A DNA stretch of 64,000 nt, taken from assembly GCF_902459745.1 (NCBI RefSeq), contig NZ_CABPSJ010000004.1:248001-312000 (forward strand). Direction: 5' to 3'. A program made the translations under genes and the position numbers. The number at the start of each line of letters is the position of its first letter. Positions within the stretch are counted from its first letter, which is position 1. Under the pieces are notes generated by a model, which had not been told where the DNA came from, did not search any database, and saw only the letters and a program-made list of their open reading frames with translations. The stretch comes from Pandoraea communis. GTDB taxonomy: Bacteria > Pseudomonadota > Gammaproteobacteria > Burkholderiales > Burkholderiaceae. Below are positions 7,744 through 18,024 of the stretch, one piece after another.

Positions 7744-8664
7744 TCAGGACTTCATGAAGCGAAGCGCAATCCGGGCGAGCTTCGGCACGAAGGTCGGGCG
7801 CAACAGGCGCTTGTCGTAGCCATCCATGCGTCTTGCATCTTCCTCCAGGCACAGAACAATCAGGTCGCGGGGCTTGAGCGACTCGCCGATGTCGGCAGTG
7901 CCGGTCGCCGGAAAGTTGGCGTCACGGGCCACACCGTCGGTATCGATGCCGCGTGCGATCGCCATGCGATCCCAGATCAAGGTGACCCAGACGGCTGCCA
8001 CGCGCGCGTAGAACCACGGCCGCTTCCAGACAGGCAGACTGCGCCGGTGCCACGCCACCCAGTTCGCAAAGAACAGGATGTGCCGGGCTTCTTCCTGAAT
8101 GACGGGCTCGAACGTCTCGACGAGGGCTTCGGGGAAGTAGCCGGAGCGCTGGGCCGAACGGAACAGGCCGAAGGCGACGAAGCTGTCGATGCACTCGCTG
8201 AAGCCCGTTTTCATCCATGCCCATTCAGCGTCCTTGGGCGGCGGGTAGGGCGGTTCGGGAGCGAGCTCGATGCCGTACGCTTCGACCAGCTTGGAGAGCA
8301 CAACCTTGTGGCGCGCCTCTTCCTCGCCGTCCATGACGAGCGCCTCGCGCAGCAGCGGGTCCTGAATCGTCGCGGCGTACGTCGCCACGCGAATCGACGC
8401 GCGGCCTTCGGTCTGTACGGCAATGTCCCAGATAGGCAGGGCGGTCAGGCGTTTGAGTGCGTCGGGTGGCAGCGTCGGCCAGTCGATGACCGAGGGCTTG
8501 TAAGGGTTGTGGGACTCGAGCAGCATGCGGCAGAACATGCGTTTATGGGGGTCCGAACCAATTGGCACGGTGCCATCGACATCGTATTGCCAATGGCGCA
8601 TGACGTGGTCGGCTTGCGCGACGGCAACCGCTAGCGTGTCGGACATCTGGTCGGGATATCGCAT
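7744..8664 (-). CDS. Ferritin-like diiron protein
   Basis: The 306-residue product carries two EEARH motifs (residues 115-119 and 191-195) and further helix glutamates such as E86 and E157, the ligand arrangement of ferritin-like diiron proteins. These use a carboxylate-bridged iron pair for oxidation or hydroxylation, or iron handling. A hydrophobic stretch near residues 215-235 (ARVAAVWVTLIW) may pack against membrane. I cannot name the substrate. Start could be 8664 or the ATG at 8646; neither has a strong ribosome-binding site. It stands alone, divergent from the 9099 gene across a 434-base gap. Confidence 0.8.
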   Translation of the reverse strand: MRYPDQMSDTLAVAVAQADHVMRHWQYDVDGTVPIGSDPHKRMFCRMLLESHNPYKPSVIDWPTLPPDALKRLTALPIWDIAVQTEGRASIRVATYAATIQDPLLREALVMDGEEEARHKVVLSKLVEAYGIELAPEPPYPPPKDAEWAWMKTGFSECIDSFVAFGLFRSAQRSGYFPEALVETFEPVIQEEARHILFFANWVAWHRRSLPVWKRPWFYARVAAVWVTLIWDRMAIARGIDTDGVARDANFPATGTADIGESLKPRDLIVLCLEEDARRMDGYDKRLLRPTFVPKLARIALRFMKS

Positions 8665-9098
8665 GGAATATGAGTCTTATCTGCGTCGGCAAAAATCATA
8701 CCATCAAGCGATCGCCGGCCGCTGTACAGAATGCTCCGGCAATCGCGTCTGGCACGCGCCGGAACACAGACATCCCGGCGACGAAAATCACGCATGAAAA
8801 CAGTCGCGCCGTCGCGCAATGACCCAGGATGCAGGCCGGCGATCTTTTCCATTGGATTGCTATGCGTTGTCGTCAAGCGCTCCCGGCAAGGACATGACGT
8901 AACACTATGTAACGCAGAAGCGGTAGAACATGTGGCACGCGCGCGTAACGGCGCTTCGCGTGCGGTGGTGAAATATTTGGTAATCGTTGCTGCGCGTGCA
9001 ACGCAAGTATTCGTAGAACATCGTATATTGGCGACTCACAGGTGCTTACACTATGAAGTCCGCTGTGATTGTCTCGCAGCTTTTTTATTGGAGTCGTC
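8665..9098. other. 434-base intergenic region with divergent promoters
   Basis: No credible gene lies here. GTAGAACAT occurs at 8923-8931 and 9013-9021, 90 bases apart, and GTTGC...GCAAC forms a small hairpin around 8986-9003. The region must hold promoters for the leftward ferritin-like gene and the rightward 9099 gene, but I cannot place hexamers with confidence. Confidence 0.4.
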
Positions 9099-9542
9099 AT
9101 GACGCTGACCCTTGAGCAACTCTTTCCGCAGCATCGTCCCGAAGGTGACTCTGTGGCTACGGCGCTCGACAGCCACGCTGTCGTACAGGCGCTGTCGCTG
9201 GCCTGTGCCGAGCATCCGCTCGTGTTGCTGCGCATGATATACCCGGCCACCGACGCGAACACGCACCGCAGCCGCGACGAACTCGCGGAGGTGCTGCACC
9301 GCCATGGGCTGCATCAGGTCGCGGGGTTGATCGAAGCGGAGTCGCCGTATCTGATGTTCACGTCGGCCCAGCATGCGCACCTCACACTCTCGGAAATCTT
9401 CCGCTACTCGGCGTCCATCACCGTGAATCTCTACTATCGCGGGTTGACCGGGCTCGACGCCGAAGCGCGTCTGCGTGCCGACGCGGCGGCGCCGGCCGAT
9501 GGGCATTTCCGCCCGTTCGACGGTTTCGCCCGCACCGTGTAA
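9099..9542 (+). CDS. Hypothetical protein, 147 residues
   Basis: I do not recognise a family. The product is soluble, mixed alpha/beta in composition, with no signal peptide or membrane segment. Central part reads as amphipathic helices (SRDELAEVLHRHGLHQVAGLIEA), followed by SPYLMFTSAQHAHLTLSEIFR. TTGGAG before the ATG at 9099 supports the start over an upstream alternative at 9069. Codon use resembles that of its neighbours, so it is probably a genuine gene. It is convergent with the kefC-like gene, 44 bases away. Confidence 0.7.
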   Translation: MTLTLEQLFPQHRPEGDSVATALDSHAVVQALSLACAEHPLVLLRMIYPATDANTHRSRDELAEVLHRHGLHQVAGLIEAESPYLMFTSAQHAHLTLSEIFRYSASITVNLYYRGLTGLDAEARLRADAAAPADGHFRPFDGFARTV

Positions 9543-9586
9543 CCGCGTTGGCGAAACACCCCGGCGAGCGGCGCCGGGCCTAAGGT

Positions 9587-11509
9587 TCAGTCCCGGCTGT
9601 CGTCCGTGGGGGATTGGCTGCCGGACGGTGAGGGCTTTGAGGTTGGCGAGGCGGGCGGTGTTGGCGTCTTACCGGGCACACTCTCGCCATCCCAGCCGAA
9701 CGTGACCTGATGCTGCGCGTGACGCTGTTCACGCTCGCGCATCATTTGTTCTTCGAACTGACGGCGGCCCTCCTTCGCTGCGGCAATCATCTTGTTGCGA
9801 TCCTGATAGGCCGGGTACATCTCGTCGGCCAGTTGATGATTGGCGCGGCGGAACGCCATCGCGGCTTCGCGCGCTTCCGCCGCCGGCCAGCCTAGTTCCT
9901 CGAGCACCGAGCGCGCGCTGCGTAGCGACGACTCGAAGACCTCTCGCTCGATGTGCTTCACGCCACGATCGCGAAGCTGGAACAAGTGGCCGACGTTGCG
10001 CGCGCGTGCCACGACGGGAACGTCGGGGAAGTGCTCGCGCATCAGGTCGACGATCTCCAGCGACTGATCGACGTCATCGACCGCCACGACAACGGCACGC
10101 GCCTGTGCGACGCCCGCAATGCGCAGCAGATCGAGACGTGTGGCATCGCCATAAAACACGCGAAATCCGATTTGACGCAGGCTCTCGATGGTGTCGGGAT
10201 CGTGATCGAGCACGGTCACTGACACGCCTTGCGGCACCAGCGTACGCCCGACGATCTGGCCGTAGCGTCCGAAGCCGCAAATCACGACGCTGGCCGACTG
10301 CGGCTCGGCAATCTCTTCCATGCGTGACGATCCTTTCAGGCTGTAACGCGGCAGCAGCCATTTTTCGATGGCCACGAGCAGCAACGGCGAGATCAGCATC
10401 GACAGCGCGACAGCACCGATCAGGAACGACGACACGGCCGGCGGCAACACCTGCGGCCCGGCCGACTGAAACACCACGAAGGCGAATTCTCCCCCTTGCG
10501 CGAGCAGCAGCGTGAAGATCGGCCGTTCCTGATAAGGCAGTTGCATCAGCCGCGACACGCCGTAGATCGCCAGCCCTTTCAGGGCCATGAAGCCGACGAC
10601 CACGGCGATCATTCGCAGCGGTTGGGCGAGCAGCACGCCGAAGTCGATGCTCATGCCGACCGCGATGAAGAACAGCCCGAGCAGCAGCCCCTTGAACGGC
10701 TCGATGTCGGTTTCCAGCTCGCGACGGTATTCGCTCTCGGCGAGCAGCACGCCGGCGAGGAAAGCGCCGAGTGCCATCGACAGGCCGACCCATTGCATCA
10801 ACGTGGCGATGGCCACGACCAGCAACAGCGACGCCGCCGTGAAAATCTCCGGCGTGCGGCTGTTGGCGATCCAGCGCAGCAGCGGGCGCAACGCGAGGCG
10901 GCCACCGAGGATGATCGCCGCGATCACGCCGACGATCTTCAGTGCTTCGAGGGCACGTGCCGAGCCCGTCATCACAGGGCTGTCGAAGGAATTCGCGAGC
11001 AGGGGCAGCAGCGCGAGGATCGGGATCGCGGCAACGTCCTGAAACAGCAGGATCGAGAAGCCCGCCTGACCGCTCGGGGTACCGAGCAGATTGCGCTCCG
11101 CCATCACTTGCAGGGCGATGGCGGTGGAGGAGAGCGCGAGGCCGAGCGCTGCAACGAGGGCGATGCGCCACGGAGCGCCCAGCGCAATGCCCACCGCGAA
11201 GAGCAGTACGGCGCAGCCGAGGACCTGTGCCGACCCCCACCCGAAGATTGGCCGTCGCAGATTCCACAGACGTCGCGGTTCCAGTTCGAGGCCGACGAGG
11301 AACAGCATCAGCACCACGCCGAATTCGGCGAAGTGCAGCACGTCTTCCACTCGCGAGACGAGACCGAGGCCCCACGGACCGATGGCAATCCCGGCGGCGA
11401 GATAACCGATGATTGCGCCAAGCCCCAATGCACGGGACAGCGGCACGACGATGACAGCCGCCGCGAGGTAAATCAGACTGGCAAGCAGCCAGGCGGGCAC
11501 GTGTTCCAT
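9587..11509 (-). CDS. kefC: KefC-type glutathione-regulated K+/H+ antiporter
   Basis: The 640-residue product has an N-terminal monovalent cation:proton antiporter-2 domain with about 12 membrane helices (residues 1-385), then a TrkA-N/RCK nucleotide-binding domain beginning with VVICGFGRYGQIVGRTL near residue 405, and a charged C-terminal tail. The segment LETDIEPFKGLLLGLFFIAVG matches the KefB/KefC family closely. In E. coli such systems release K+ and acidify the cytoplasm when electrophile-glutathione adducts bind. The ATG shares its A with the TGA of the upstream kefF-like gene (TGATG), so the two are translationally coupled. An in-frame upstream extension overlaps kefF and is rejected. 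Confidence 0.92.
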   Translation of the reverse strand: MEHVPAWLLASLIYLAAAVIVVPLSRALGLGAIIGYLAAGIAIGPWGLGLVSRVEDVLHFAEFGVVLMLFLVGLELEPRRLWNLRRPIFGWGSAQVLGCAVLLFAVGIALGAPWRIALVAALGLALSSTAIALQVMAERNLLGTPSGQAGFSILLFQDVAAIPILALLPLLANSFDSPVMTGSARALEALKIVGVIAAIILGGRLALRPLLRWIANSRTPEIFTAASLLLVVAIATLMQWVGLSMALGAFLAGVLLAESEYRRELETDIEPFKGLLLGLFFIAVGMSIDFGVLLAQPLRMIAVVVGFMALKGLAIYGVSRLMQLPYQERPIFTLLLAQGGEFAFVVFQSAGPQVLPPAVSSFLIGAVALSMLISPLLLVAIEKWLLPRYSLKGSSRMEEIAEPQSASVVICGFGRYGQIVGRTLVPQGVSVTVLDHDPDTIESLRQIGFRVFYGDATRLDLLRIAGVAQARAVVVAVDDVDQSLEIVDLMREHFPDVPVVARARNVGHLFQLRDRGVKHIEREVFESSLRSARSVLEELGWPAAEAREAAMAFRRANHQLADEMYPAYQDRNKMIAAAKEGRRQFEEQMMREREQRHAQHQVTFGWDGESVPGKTPTPPASPTSKPSPSGSQSPTDDSRD

Positions 11510-12246
11510 CAGGCGGCCCTCCCTGCATTGGCGTTTACGGTGTCGTCGTGCGTGCCCGCGATGTCCGTCGCGCCACTCGGGCGATCTGCCGCCGGAATCT
11601 CCTGACACTCGGGGGCGTCTGCCATCGAGATCAGTTCCGGCCACTGCGGATACGTGGCTAAACGGCCTGCGAACTCGCTCACGTGAGCATCGAGCGCGGC
11701 ATCGTCGCTGCGCCGTGCGCCGAAAAACACATGTGGCGGGAGGAATCGCATGCCGCACAGGCGTGCCGTCTGCTCGTAGGCGGGCAGAAATGTCGAGAAG
11801 TCGTGCTGGTTGTAGCCTTCTGGGCGATAGCTCGATGCAGGTCCGCCGGTGCTGGCCACGAGCCAGAGGTCCTTGTTCGCGAGCGCATGGCCGTCGTGGC
11901 CGTACGCCCAGCCCCAGGACAGCACGTCGTCGAGCCAGAGCTTTTGCAACGGCGGCATGCTGTACCAATAGATCGGATGGACCAGCACGATCAGGTCGGC
12001 GCGAGCGACGCGCTGTTGTTCGGCAGCCACATCGATGCTGAAGTCGGGATACGTCGAGTACAGATCGTTGATGTCGACACCTGCGATGCTGCGAGCGGCA
12101 TCGAGCAGGCGGCGATTGACGCGCGAGTCGCGCCAGCGCGGATGTGCCACGATGACGTAGACGGCTCGCTCCGGTACACCGGTGCGAGACGCGTCGGCGG
12201 TATCACGGGAAGCACTTGAGAGACGGGAGGATGCAGGGGCAGTCAT
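11509..12246 (-). CDS. kefF: KefF-like NAD(P)H:quinone oxidoreductase, ancillary subunit
   Basis: The 245-residue product is a flavodoxin-fold NAD(P)H dehydrogenase (quinone). It shows VYVIVAHPRWRDSRVNRRLL near residue 30, LIVLVHPIYWYSMPPLQKLW, DVLSWGWAYGHDG and the substrate loop STGGPASSYRPEGYN. In E. coli KefF binds KefC, is required for its full activity and reduces electrophilic quinones. The overlap with kefC supports that role here. The first 25 and last 35 residues are low-complexity and may be unstructured. Start at 12246 is the longest; a later start near the VYVIVAHP strand cannot be excluded. Confidence 0.9.
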   Translation of the reverse strand: MTAPASSRLSSASRDTADASRTGVPERAVYVIVAHPRWRDSRVNRRLLDAARSIAGVDINDLYSTYPDFSIDVAAEQQRVARADLIVLVHPIYWYSMPPLQKLWLDDVLSWGWAYGHDGHALANKDLWLVASTGGPASSYRPEGYNQHDFSTFLPAYEQTARLCGMRFLPPHVFFGARRSDDAALDAHVSEFAGRLATYPQWPELISMADAPECQEIPAADRPSGATDIAGTHDDTVNANAGRAA

Positions 12247-12481
12247 GCGGGTGAGGATACCGCATTCATACGACGCCAGGCATCGCGCGCGTGGCGCGTG
12301 CGGATGCCGTCGCCGGCTAAAGACAACGGTGGCGAAAGCCGTTAAGTGTGGATATGCTCAATGCATCATTGAGCCTTCGATTGCCGCGATGCGCCGCTGG
12401 GGTGTGCCGTGGTCAAAAGGACAAATAACAAGAACCTTCGCGCCGGTGCAGCTTCAACGCTCGTGCCTGCGCCATACCGAT

Positions 12482-12778
12482 ATGTCGCCGCAAGCCTTTC
12501 GTACTACCGTCAATCTGATCTATCACGGCCGCAACGTTGCGCTCACGCTGTTGCTCGTCGCGTTGCTCTACAACCAGACGTTCTGGGTCTTCGCGAGTGC
12601 TGTCGCGGCGGCGCTCTGTACGGGCGCGTTGCAAGAGGCGGCGCGCATGCCGAATGACGAGGATCTGCCACCGCGTCCGCTCGTCATTCAGGTGTTGCGG
12701 ATTTCCGTGCCACTGCTGCTCACCATGTTCGCGATCGGCTACGGCGCGGTGTGGATCAATCGCAACTTCTTCGGCTGA
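12482..12778 (+). CDS. Small inner-membrane protein, 98 residues
   Basis: The product has two or three hydrophobic segments: NVALTLLLVALLYNQTFWVFASAVAAALCTGAL (one long or two short helices) and ISVPLLLTMFAIGYGAVWI near the C-terminus, separated by an acidic/Pro-rich loop. No family is recognised. The ATG at 12482 gives a compact protein, but its ribosome-binding site is weak, and the in-frame ATG at 12389 would add 31 residues. It is divergent from kefF and convergent with the cupin gene. Confidence 0.6.
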   Translation: MSPQAFRTTVNLIYHGRNVALTLLLVALLYNQTFWVFASAVAAALCTGALQEAARMPNDEDLPPRPLVIQVLRISVPLLLTMFAIGYGAVWINRNFFG

Positions 12779-12841
12779 TCTTGCCCGAACGCAGCCGGAC
12801 GGAGGCGGTTTCCCGGCCCGTCCGCCGCGCATGTCAGGCGC

Positions 12842-13300
12842 TCATTTAACGAACTGGATATCGGTCGGCGCCTGAGGCGGGAGCTTGACGGCCAGCACCT
12901 TGAACTCTCCACTGGTGTTTTGTGAACCCGCGTGCACCGTGCCGCGCGGAATCACGATCAGATCGCCCGGATGCACCTCGCGTTGCTGGTCGCCCAGCCA
13001 GAACGTGCCGCTGCCCGAAATCACATACTGAATTTCGTCGGTGTCCTGGTGGGTGTGGCGCGGCACGTTGCCGCTTTGTACCGCGATCGTGCCGTTGGGC
13101 GTGGCGACCAGGGTGCGCGTGCGCAGCGTGCCGACATTGGGTACGAGCTTGCCGATCTGCTCGTCGGTCATGGCGCCGACGTCGATGATCTGGGCGCTCA
13201 GGGCGGTGGCTTGCGCCATCGCGCCGGGCATCAGGTGGGAAGAGAGGAAGCCCGCAGCGAACGCGGCGGGTACGGCGGCCAGCAGGACATAGCGACGCAT
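12842..13300 (-). CDS. Exported cupin-domain protein
   Basis: The 152-residue product has a signal peptide (RRYVLLAAVPAAFAAGFLSS...AMAQ) followed by a single cupin_2 barrel: HTHQDTDEIQYVISGSGTFW supplies two histidines and a glutamate, and PGDLIVIPRGTVHAG the third histidine. These residues normally bind a divalent metal. It is probably a periplasmic small-molecule-binding or oxygenase-like protein; the substrate is unknown. It lies downstream of the permease remnant and a stem-loop at 13407. Confidence 0.85.
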   Translation of the reverse strand: MRRYVLLAAVPAAFAAGFLSSHLMPGAMAQATALSAQIIDVGAMTDEQIGKLVPNVGTLRTRTLVATPNGTIAVQSGNVPRHTHQDTDEIQYVISGSGTFWLGDQQREVHPGDLIVIPRGTVHAGSQNTSGEFKVLAVKLPPQAPTDIQFVK

Positions 13301-13406
13301 GTTCTATTTTCCTTTGCAGGGACGTGACGAAACGGCAGCAAGGGGAGCGACGGACGAACGACTTGCGTGATGCACAACGACATAACCCGCCGTCATGGCA
13401 GCGGAA

Positions 13407-13439
13407 GGCTCGCGGCATTTCGGTGAGTGCCGCGAGCCC
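13407..13439. terminator. Perfect stem-loop beyond the permease remnant
   Basis: GGCTCGCGGCA (13407-13417) and TGCCGCGAGCC (13429-13439) are perfect 11-base inverted repeats around an 11-base loop. No T-run is obvious on either side. It lies just beyond the old 3' end of the permease remnant on the minus strand and was probably its terminator. Confidence 0.55.
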
Positions 13440-13501
13440 TGTGACGGACTATACGCGCTCCCGCGCCATGGCGCGAGGCGGTACCGCCGGTGTGAGGCGG
13501 A

Positions 13502-13826
13502 TCAGGAAGCCGTGCGCGGTACGTCGCCATGCTTGTGCAGCAGGGCGTTGCGACGGGCATACGTGCGATAGATCAATCACCAGAATCACGGTCGTCATGC
13601 CGAGAATCGTGCCCAGATCGACGAAGCCCGCGATCCAGTTCTGATCGGCGAATTGCAGTGCCAGCGACACCGGATGGTCGATGCCCGTGAATTGTGCGAA
13701 GGGCACGATCTCGATCTTGATCGCCACCATCACATTGTTGATGCGGGCGGACTCACGCACGCCATACGACAGCACCCAGGTGACGAGCAGCATGATGACG
13801 ACGGCCGGCAGGTTGATGAGCGTCGG
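13502..13826 (-). pseudogene. Remnant of an APC-family amino-acid permease
   Basis: Read on the minus strand, positions 13826-13575 translate to pieces of a basic amino-acid/polyamine permease: LINLPAVVIMLLVTWVLSYG then RESARINNVMVAIKI (a transmembrane helix and loop), followed directly by FTGIDHPVSLALQFADQNWI and AGFVDLGTILGMTTVILVI, which in intact permeases lie well over 100 residues further on. At about 13574 the frame shifts, and a Tyr-Ala-Arg-Arg-Asn tail typical of a C-terminus runs to a TGA at 13504-13502. The gene has therefore lost its N-terminal part, an internal block and the helices before the tail. It begins within about 15 bases of the stop codon of the SH3 gene upstream. Family assignment is from memory of APC sequences. 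Confidence 0.8.
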
Positions 13827-13839
13827 GCGGCCGACGGCA

Positions 13840-14541
13840 TCAGCGATTCGGCCCGCCGGGGCCACCCCCAGGCGGGCGGCCGCCTTGACCGCCACCGTGT
13901 CCTCCCCCATGCCCGCCGCCTGACGGACGCGGGCCGTGGCCCCCACCGCCACCCGGCGGGCGCGGGCCGGGACCGGCGCCATGGCTTGGCGGACGCGGCC
14001 CCGGACCATGACTTGCACCGTATCCGGGCGGGCGTGGGCCTGCACCGTGCCCCGGCGGACGCGAGCCCGGTCCCGGATAGTGTCCCGGCGGGCGTCCCGG
14101 TCCGCCCCAGGCGGGCGGGCGAGGCCCGGGGGGCGGTCGATGCCAATAGCGCTGGTCGTGGTACCAGGGGCGATTGCGGTAATAGTTGCCCCAATATGCG
14201 CCGATAGAGAACGTCACGATCGGCAGCCCGATCATCGTGCCGTAGTTGAGCACAGGCACCGGGTTGCCCTGGTATGGATAGCTCAGCAGCGCCGCGTAGA
14301 CCCAGCCGCGCGTGCCGGGCAGGCCCACGTCGCACCACGAGTAGTCGGACAGGCAGCCGTAGACGGTCACCGGCATGCCCGCGCCGGCTTGGGCAACGAT
14401 CGGATAGGCGCTCGCAGGACCCGCGCGCACATTGGCGGGCGCATTGATCACCGCCTGCCCCGATTGCGCGGTCGCCGCGTCCGGCAGCATCACCAGCGTC
14501 GCCGCACCCGCGAGCACGAGCGGCAAAGTCCATTGGTTCAT
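13840..14541 (-). CDS. Exported SH3-domain protein with Gly/Pro-rich tail
   Basis: The 233-residue product has a signal peptide (QWTLPLVLAGAATLVML...ATA), then a bacterial SH3 domain (residues about 30-85: INAPANVRAGPASAYPIVAQ, CLSDYSWCDVG, RGWVYAALL), a short hydrophobic segment, and a tail of about 105 residues made of imperfect Gly/Pro/His/Arg repeats such as RPPGHGAGP. Similar SH3 proteins with low-complexity tails are common in Burkholderiales, and a role at the cell wall is usually assumed. The ATG at 14541 follows AGGGAGA; the longer form from 14619 is rejected. The stop codon abuts the permease remnant, so the present C-terminus could be a product of that rearrangement. Confidence 0.78.
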   Translation of the reverse strand: MNQWTLPLVLAGAATLVMLPDAATAQSGQAVINAPANVRAGPASAYPIVAQAGAGMPVTVYGCLSDYSWCDVGLPGTRGWVYAALLSYPYQGNPVPVLNYGTMIGLPIVTFSIGAYWGNYYRNRPWYHDQRYWHRPPPGPRPPAWGGPGRPPGHYPGPGSRPPGHGAGPRPPGYGASHGPGPRPPSHGAGPGPRPPGGGGGHGPRPSGGGHGGGHGGGQGGRPPGGGPGGPNR

Positions 14542-14934
14542 TTTCGTCTCCCTGTCATGACGATGCGGCGGGCCGGGCGAACCTTCCGCGCGAGCAGGCC
14601 GGCGCATCCCTGCCTGCATGCCCGTTCGACCGGTTGCGTCGGCAGTTGGTTTGCGCTCACATGTAACGAAACGAAACGGGGCGGCAATCTTCGCTTGCGT
14701 CAGGTGGCATTACCTAATGAGGGAGAGACGCCCGTTGGGATAGCGCAGGTACCACGATTACACGCCTGTCGCGAGTTATTCGGTGCGCAGAAAGGGGGGA
14801 GAGCGTCGCGTGCCGGGACTGCCGGTGCCGTATCGGGGGCGAGCGGCGCCAACGGTGGATGGGGGGCGAGTGCCCCGCAGGCGCTGCCAGCGGGGCCGTC
14901 GGGCGGCGCGAGCACGCCGCCGTGTGTCATGCGA
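14542..14934. other. 393-base intergenic region
   Basis: No gene is supported. The left part should contain the promoter and ribosome-binding site of the SH3 gene. GCCCCGC (14872-14878) and GCGGGGC (14890-14896) form a GC-rich hairpin 40 bases beyond the stop of the alcohol dehydrogenase gene, and may help to end its transcript. Confidence 0.4.
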
Positions 14935-16041
<1,107 letters not shown>

Positions 16042-16302
16042 GGCGATATTCCTCGTTGCAACGTCGTTCGGGGGAATCCCTTCGCGACGTACCTTACCGC
16101 TTTCTAAAGTCGCGCGCGAGTCTTGACACGCCATGTCAACGGAAAAAGCGGGGCCGGACACAAGAATTGCCGGTGTTCGTCTGACGATGGCCCGGCTGCC
16201 GGCTTGAGCCATGTCTGATTGGGGCGGGGGGAGATGTCCTGTTCTGCGACGTAAAAAATCGGGAAGTCGACTGGGCCATTCGGCGCGGCGCCATCTCGCG
16301 CG

Positions 16303-18024
16303 TCAGCGACGGGCGCCGCTGCCCAGCGGCGCCATGATGTGATAGAAACCGTGGATGTCGACCGGCCGTGCGAACCAGTAGCCCTGCGCCTCGTCGCAAC
16401 CCAGTTCGGTGAGCCGTTGCGCTTGCGCTTGCGTCTCCACACCCTCTGCCGTCACACGCAGCCCCAGAGAATGGGCCATGGCGATGACCGCGCTCACAAT
16501 GGCGTGGCTCGGGGCATGGGTCAGCATGTCGCGCACGAAGGTCTGGTCGATCTTCAGGCGATGGACAGGGAAGCGCGTCAGGTAGGCAAGGCTGGCGTAG
16601 CCTGTGCCGAAGTCGTCGACGGCGATTTCCACCCCCAGATCGTGCAATGAGCGCAGGCAACCGACGGCAGCGCTGGAATCCCCGAGCAGCACGGTTTCCG
16701 TGATTTCGATTTCCAGATAGCGCGGCTCCAGCGCATGAGTGCTCAAGGCGCGCTCGATCATGCCGACGACGTCTTGACGGGCGAACTGCTGCGCCGAGAC
16801 GTTCACGGAGATGCGCGGCAGTTGCCCGCATCGCCGCAACAGCCGGCTGGCTTCGCGGCACGCCGTGTGCATCACCCACTCGCCAAGCGGCAGGATCAGC
16901 CCTGCGGTTTCCGCAATCGGTATGAATTCCGCCGGACCGACGGCACCCAGGGACGGGTGACGCCAGCGCAGGAGCGCTTCGGCGTTACGAATTTCGCCGT
17001 TTGCCAGACTGACCTGAGGCTGGTAGACGAGATGCAGTTGCGAGTGCGCCTGCTCATGCACCGCCACGCGCAGCAGGCTTTCGAGTTCGTTGCGGCGTCG
17101 GGCGTGCGCGTCCATCTCGCTGCTGAAGAAGCGCAGTCCGCCGCCCGCCGCGCCGGCAATGCCGAGCGCGATATGAGCGCGGCGCAACAGCGTCTCGGGC
17201 GTATTGCCGTGGTCGGGATAGCTGACCGCACCGATGCTCGCGTCGAGCGCAACGGCATTCTGGTCGACGTCCACCCATTGGGCGAGCCGCGCCTGAATCC
17301 GCGCTGCCAGCAAGCGCGCGCCATCGCCCGTCTCATTGGTGACGATGACGAACTGACTGCCGCCGAGGCAAGCGAGCGCATCTTCGGGACCGCTCGCTTC
17401 GCGCAGCCGTTCGGCGGCGATGCGCAGCGCCAACTCGGCGGTCGGCGGCCCGAACGTGCTGCGCAGCTTGCGCAGGTGATCGAGTTCGACGAGCAGGACC
17501 GTGAGTCCGGCCTGTTGGCGAGCACAACGATGGATCGCCAGTTCGAGCCGTTCGTTGAGCAGGGTCTGGTTCGGCAGAAGGGTGACGGGATCATGGTGTG
17601 TGACGTACCAGAGCCGGGACGCCACCTGCACCTGTTGCGAGAGGTCGAGCACGATACCCACCCAGCGCCGCTCGCCTGGGGCATGTTCGATGCAGGAAAG
17701 CGCCAGCCGGATCGGCAGCCAACTGCGCATGTGGGTGAGCAGATGCCATTCGTCGTCGTAGGGCACGGCTTCGTCGCCCGACAGGCTGGCCAGCGCCGGC
17801 AGACGGCGGCGAGCCAGTTCCGACGGGTCGAGCAGCGAGAGAAAACTGCGCTTGCCCAGGAGGTCGGCCGGTGGGTAGTCCGTCAGGCGGGTGAACGCGG
17901 TATTCATGCGCTCGAGCATGCCATCGTCGGTACAGACGAACATGGCATAGGGTGCGCTGTCGAGCGCGGCACGGCTCAACTCGGCCTGGACATCGGGCAC
18001 CCGGCGAGGCACGGGGTCGTTCAC
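16303..18024 (-). CDS. PAS-GGDEF(degenerate)-EAL cyclic-di-GMP phosphodiesterase
   Basis: The 573-residue product has a PAS domain (residues about 18-125), a GGDEF domain (140-305) whose signature is GGSQF (221-225) and so should not make c-di-GMP, and an EAL domain (315-565). The EAL domain keeps its catalytic residues: EALLRW (349-354), E443 in ITETVLL, DDFGTGY (470-476), K491 and E530. It should cleave c-di-GMP to pGpG, perhaps with the dead GGDEF domain as a GTP sensor. No membrane helices are seen. The GTG at 18024 is chosen because GGGAGG precedes it by about nine bases; no ATG nearby is as good. It is divergent from the yfiRNB operon. Confidence 0.9.
   Translation of the reverse strand: MNDPVPRRVPDVQAELSRAALDSAPYAMFVCTDDGMLERMNTAFTRLTDYPPADLLGKRSFLSLLDPSELARRRLPALASLSGDEAVPYDDEWHLLTHMRSWLPIRLALSCIEHAPGERRWVGIVLDLSQQVQVASRLWYVTHHDPVTLLPNQTLLNERLELAIHRCARQQAGLTVLLVELDHLRKLRSTFGPPTAELALRIAAERLREASGPEDALACLGGSQFVIVTNETGDGARLLAARIQARLAQWVDVDQNAVALDASIGAVSYPDHGNTPETLLRRAHIALGIAGAAGGGLRFFSSEMDAHARRRNELESLLRVAVHEQAHSQLHLVYQPQVSLANGEIRNAEALLRWRHPSLGAVGPAEFIPIAETAGLILPLGEWVMHTACREASRLLRRCGQLPRISVNVSAQQFARQDVVGMIERALSTHALEPRYLEIEITETVLLGDSSAAVGCLRSLHDLGVEIAVDDFGTGYASLAYLTRFPVHRLKIDQTFVRDMLTHAPSHAIVSAVIAMAHSLGLRVTAEGVETQAQAQRLTELGCDEAQGYWFARPVDIHGFYHIMAPLGSGARR

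Noticed and set aside
8631-8876. 81-residue minus-strand open frame at the start of the ferritin-like gene
   Set aside because: It overlaps the coding start in another frame and lacks a ribosome-binding site or recognisable features.
14700-14930. 76-residue minus-strand open frame in the gap beside adhC
   Set aside because: Pro/Ala-rich composition, no start signal and no similarity that I can recognise.
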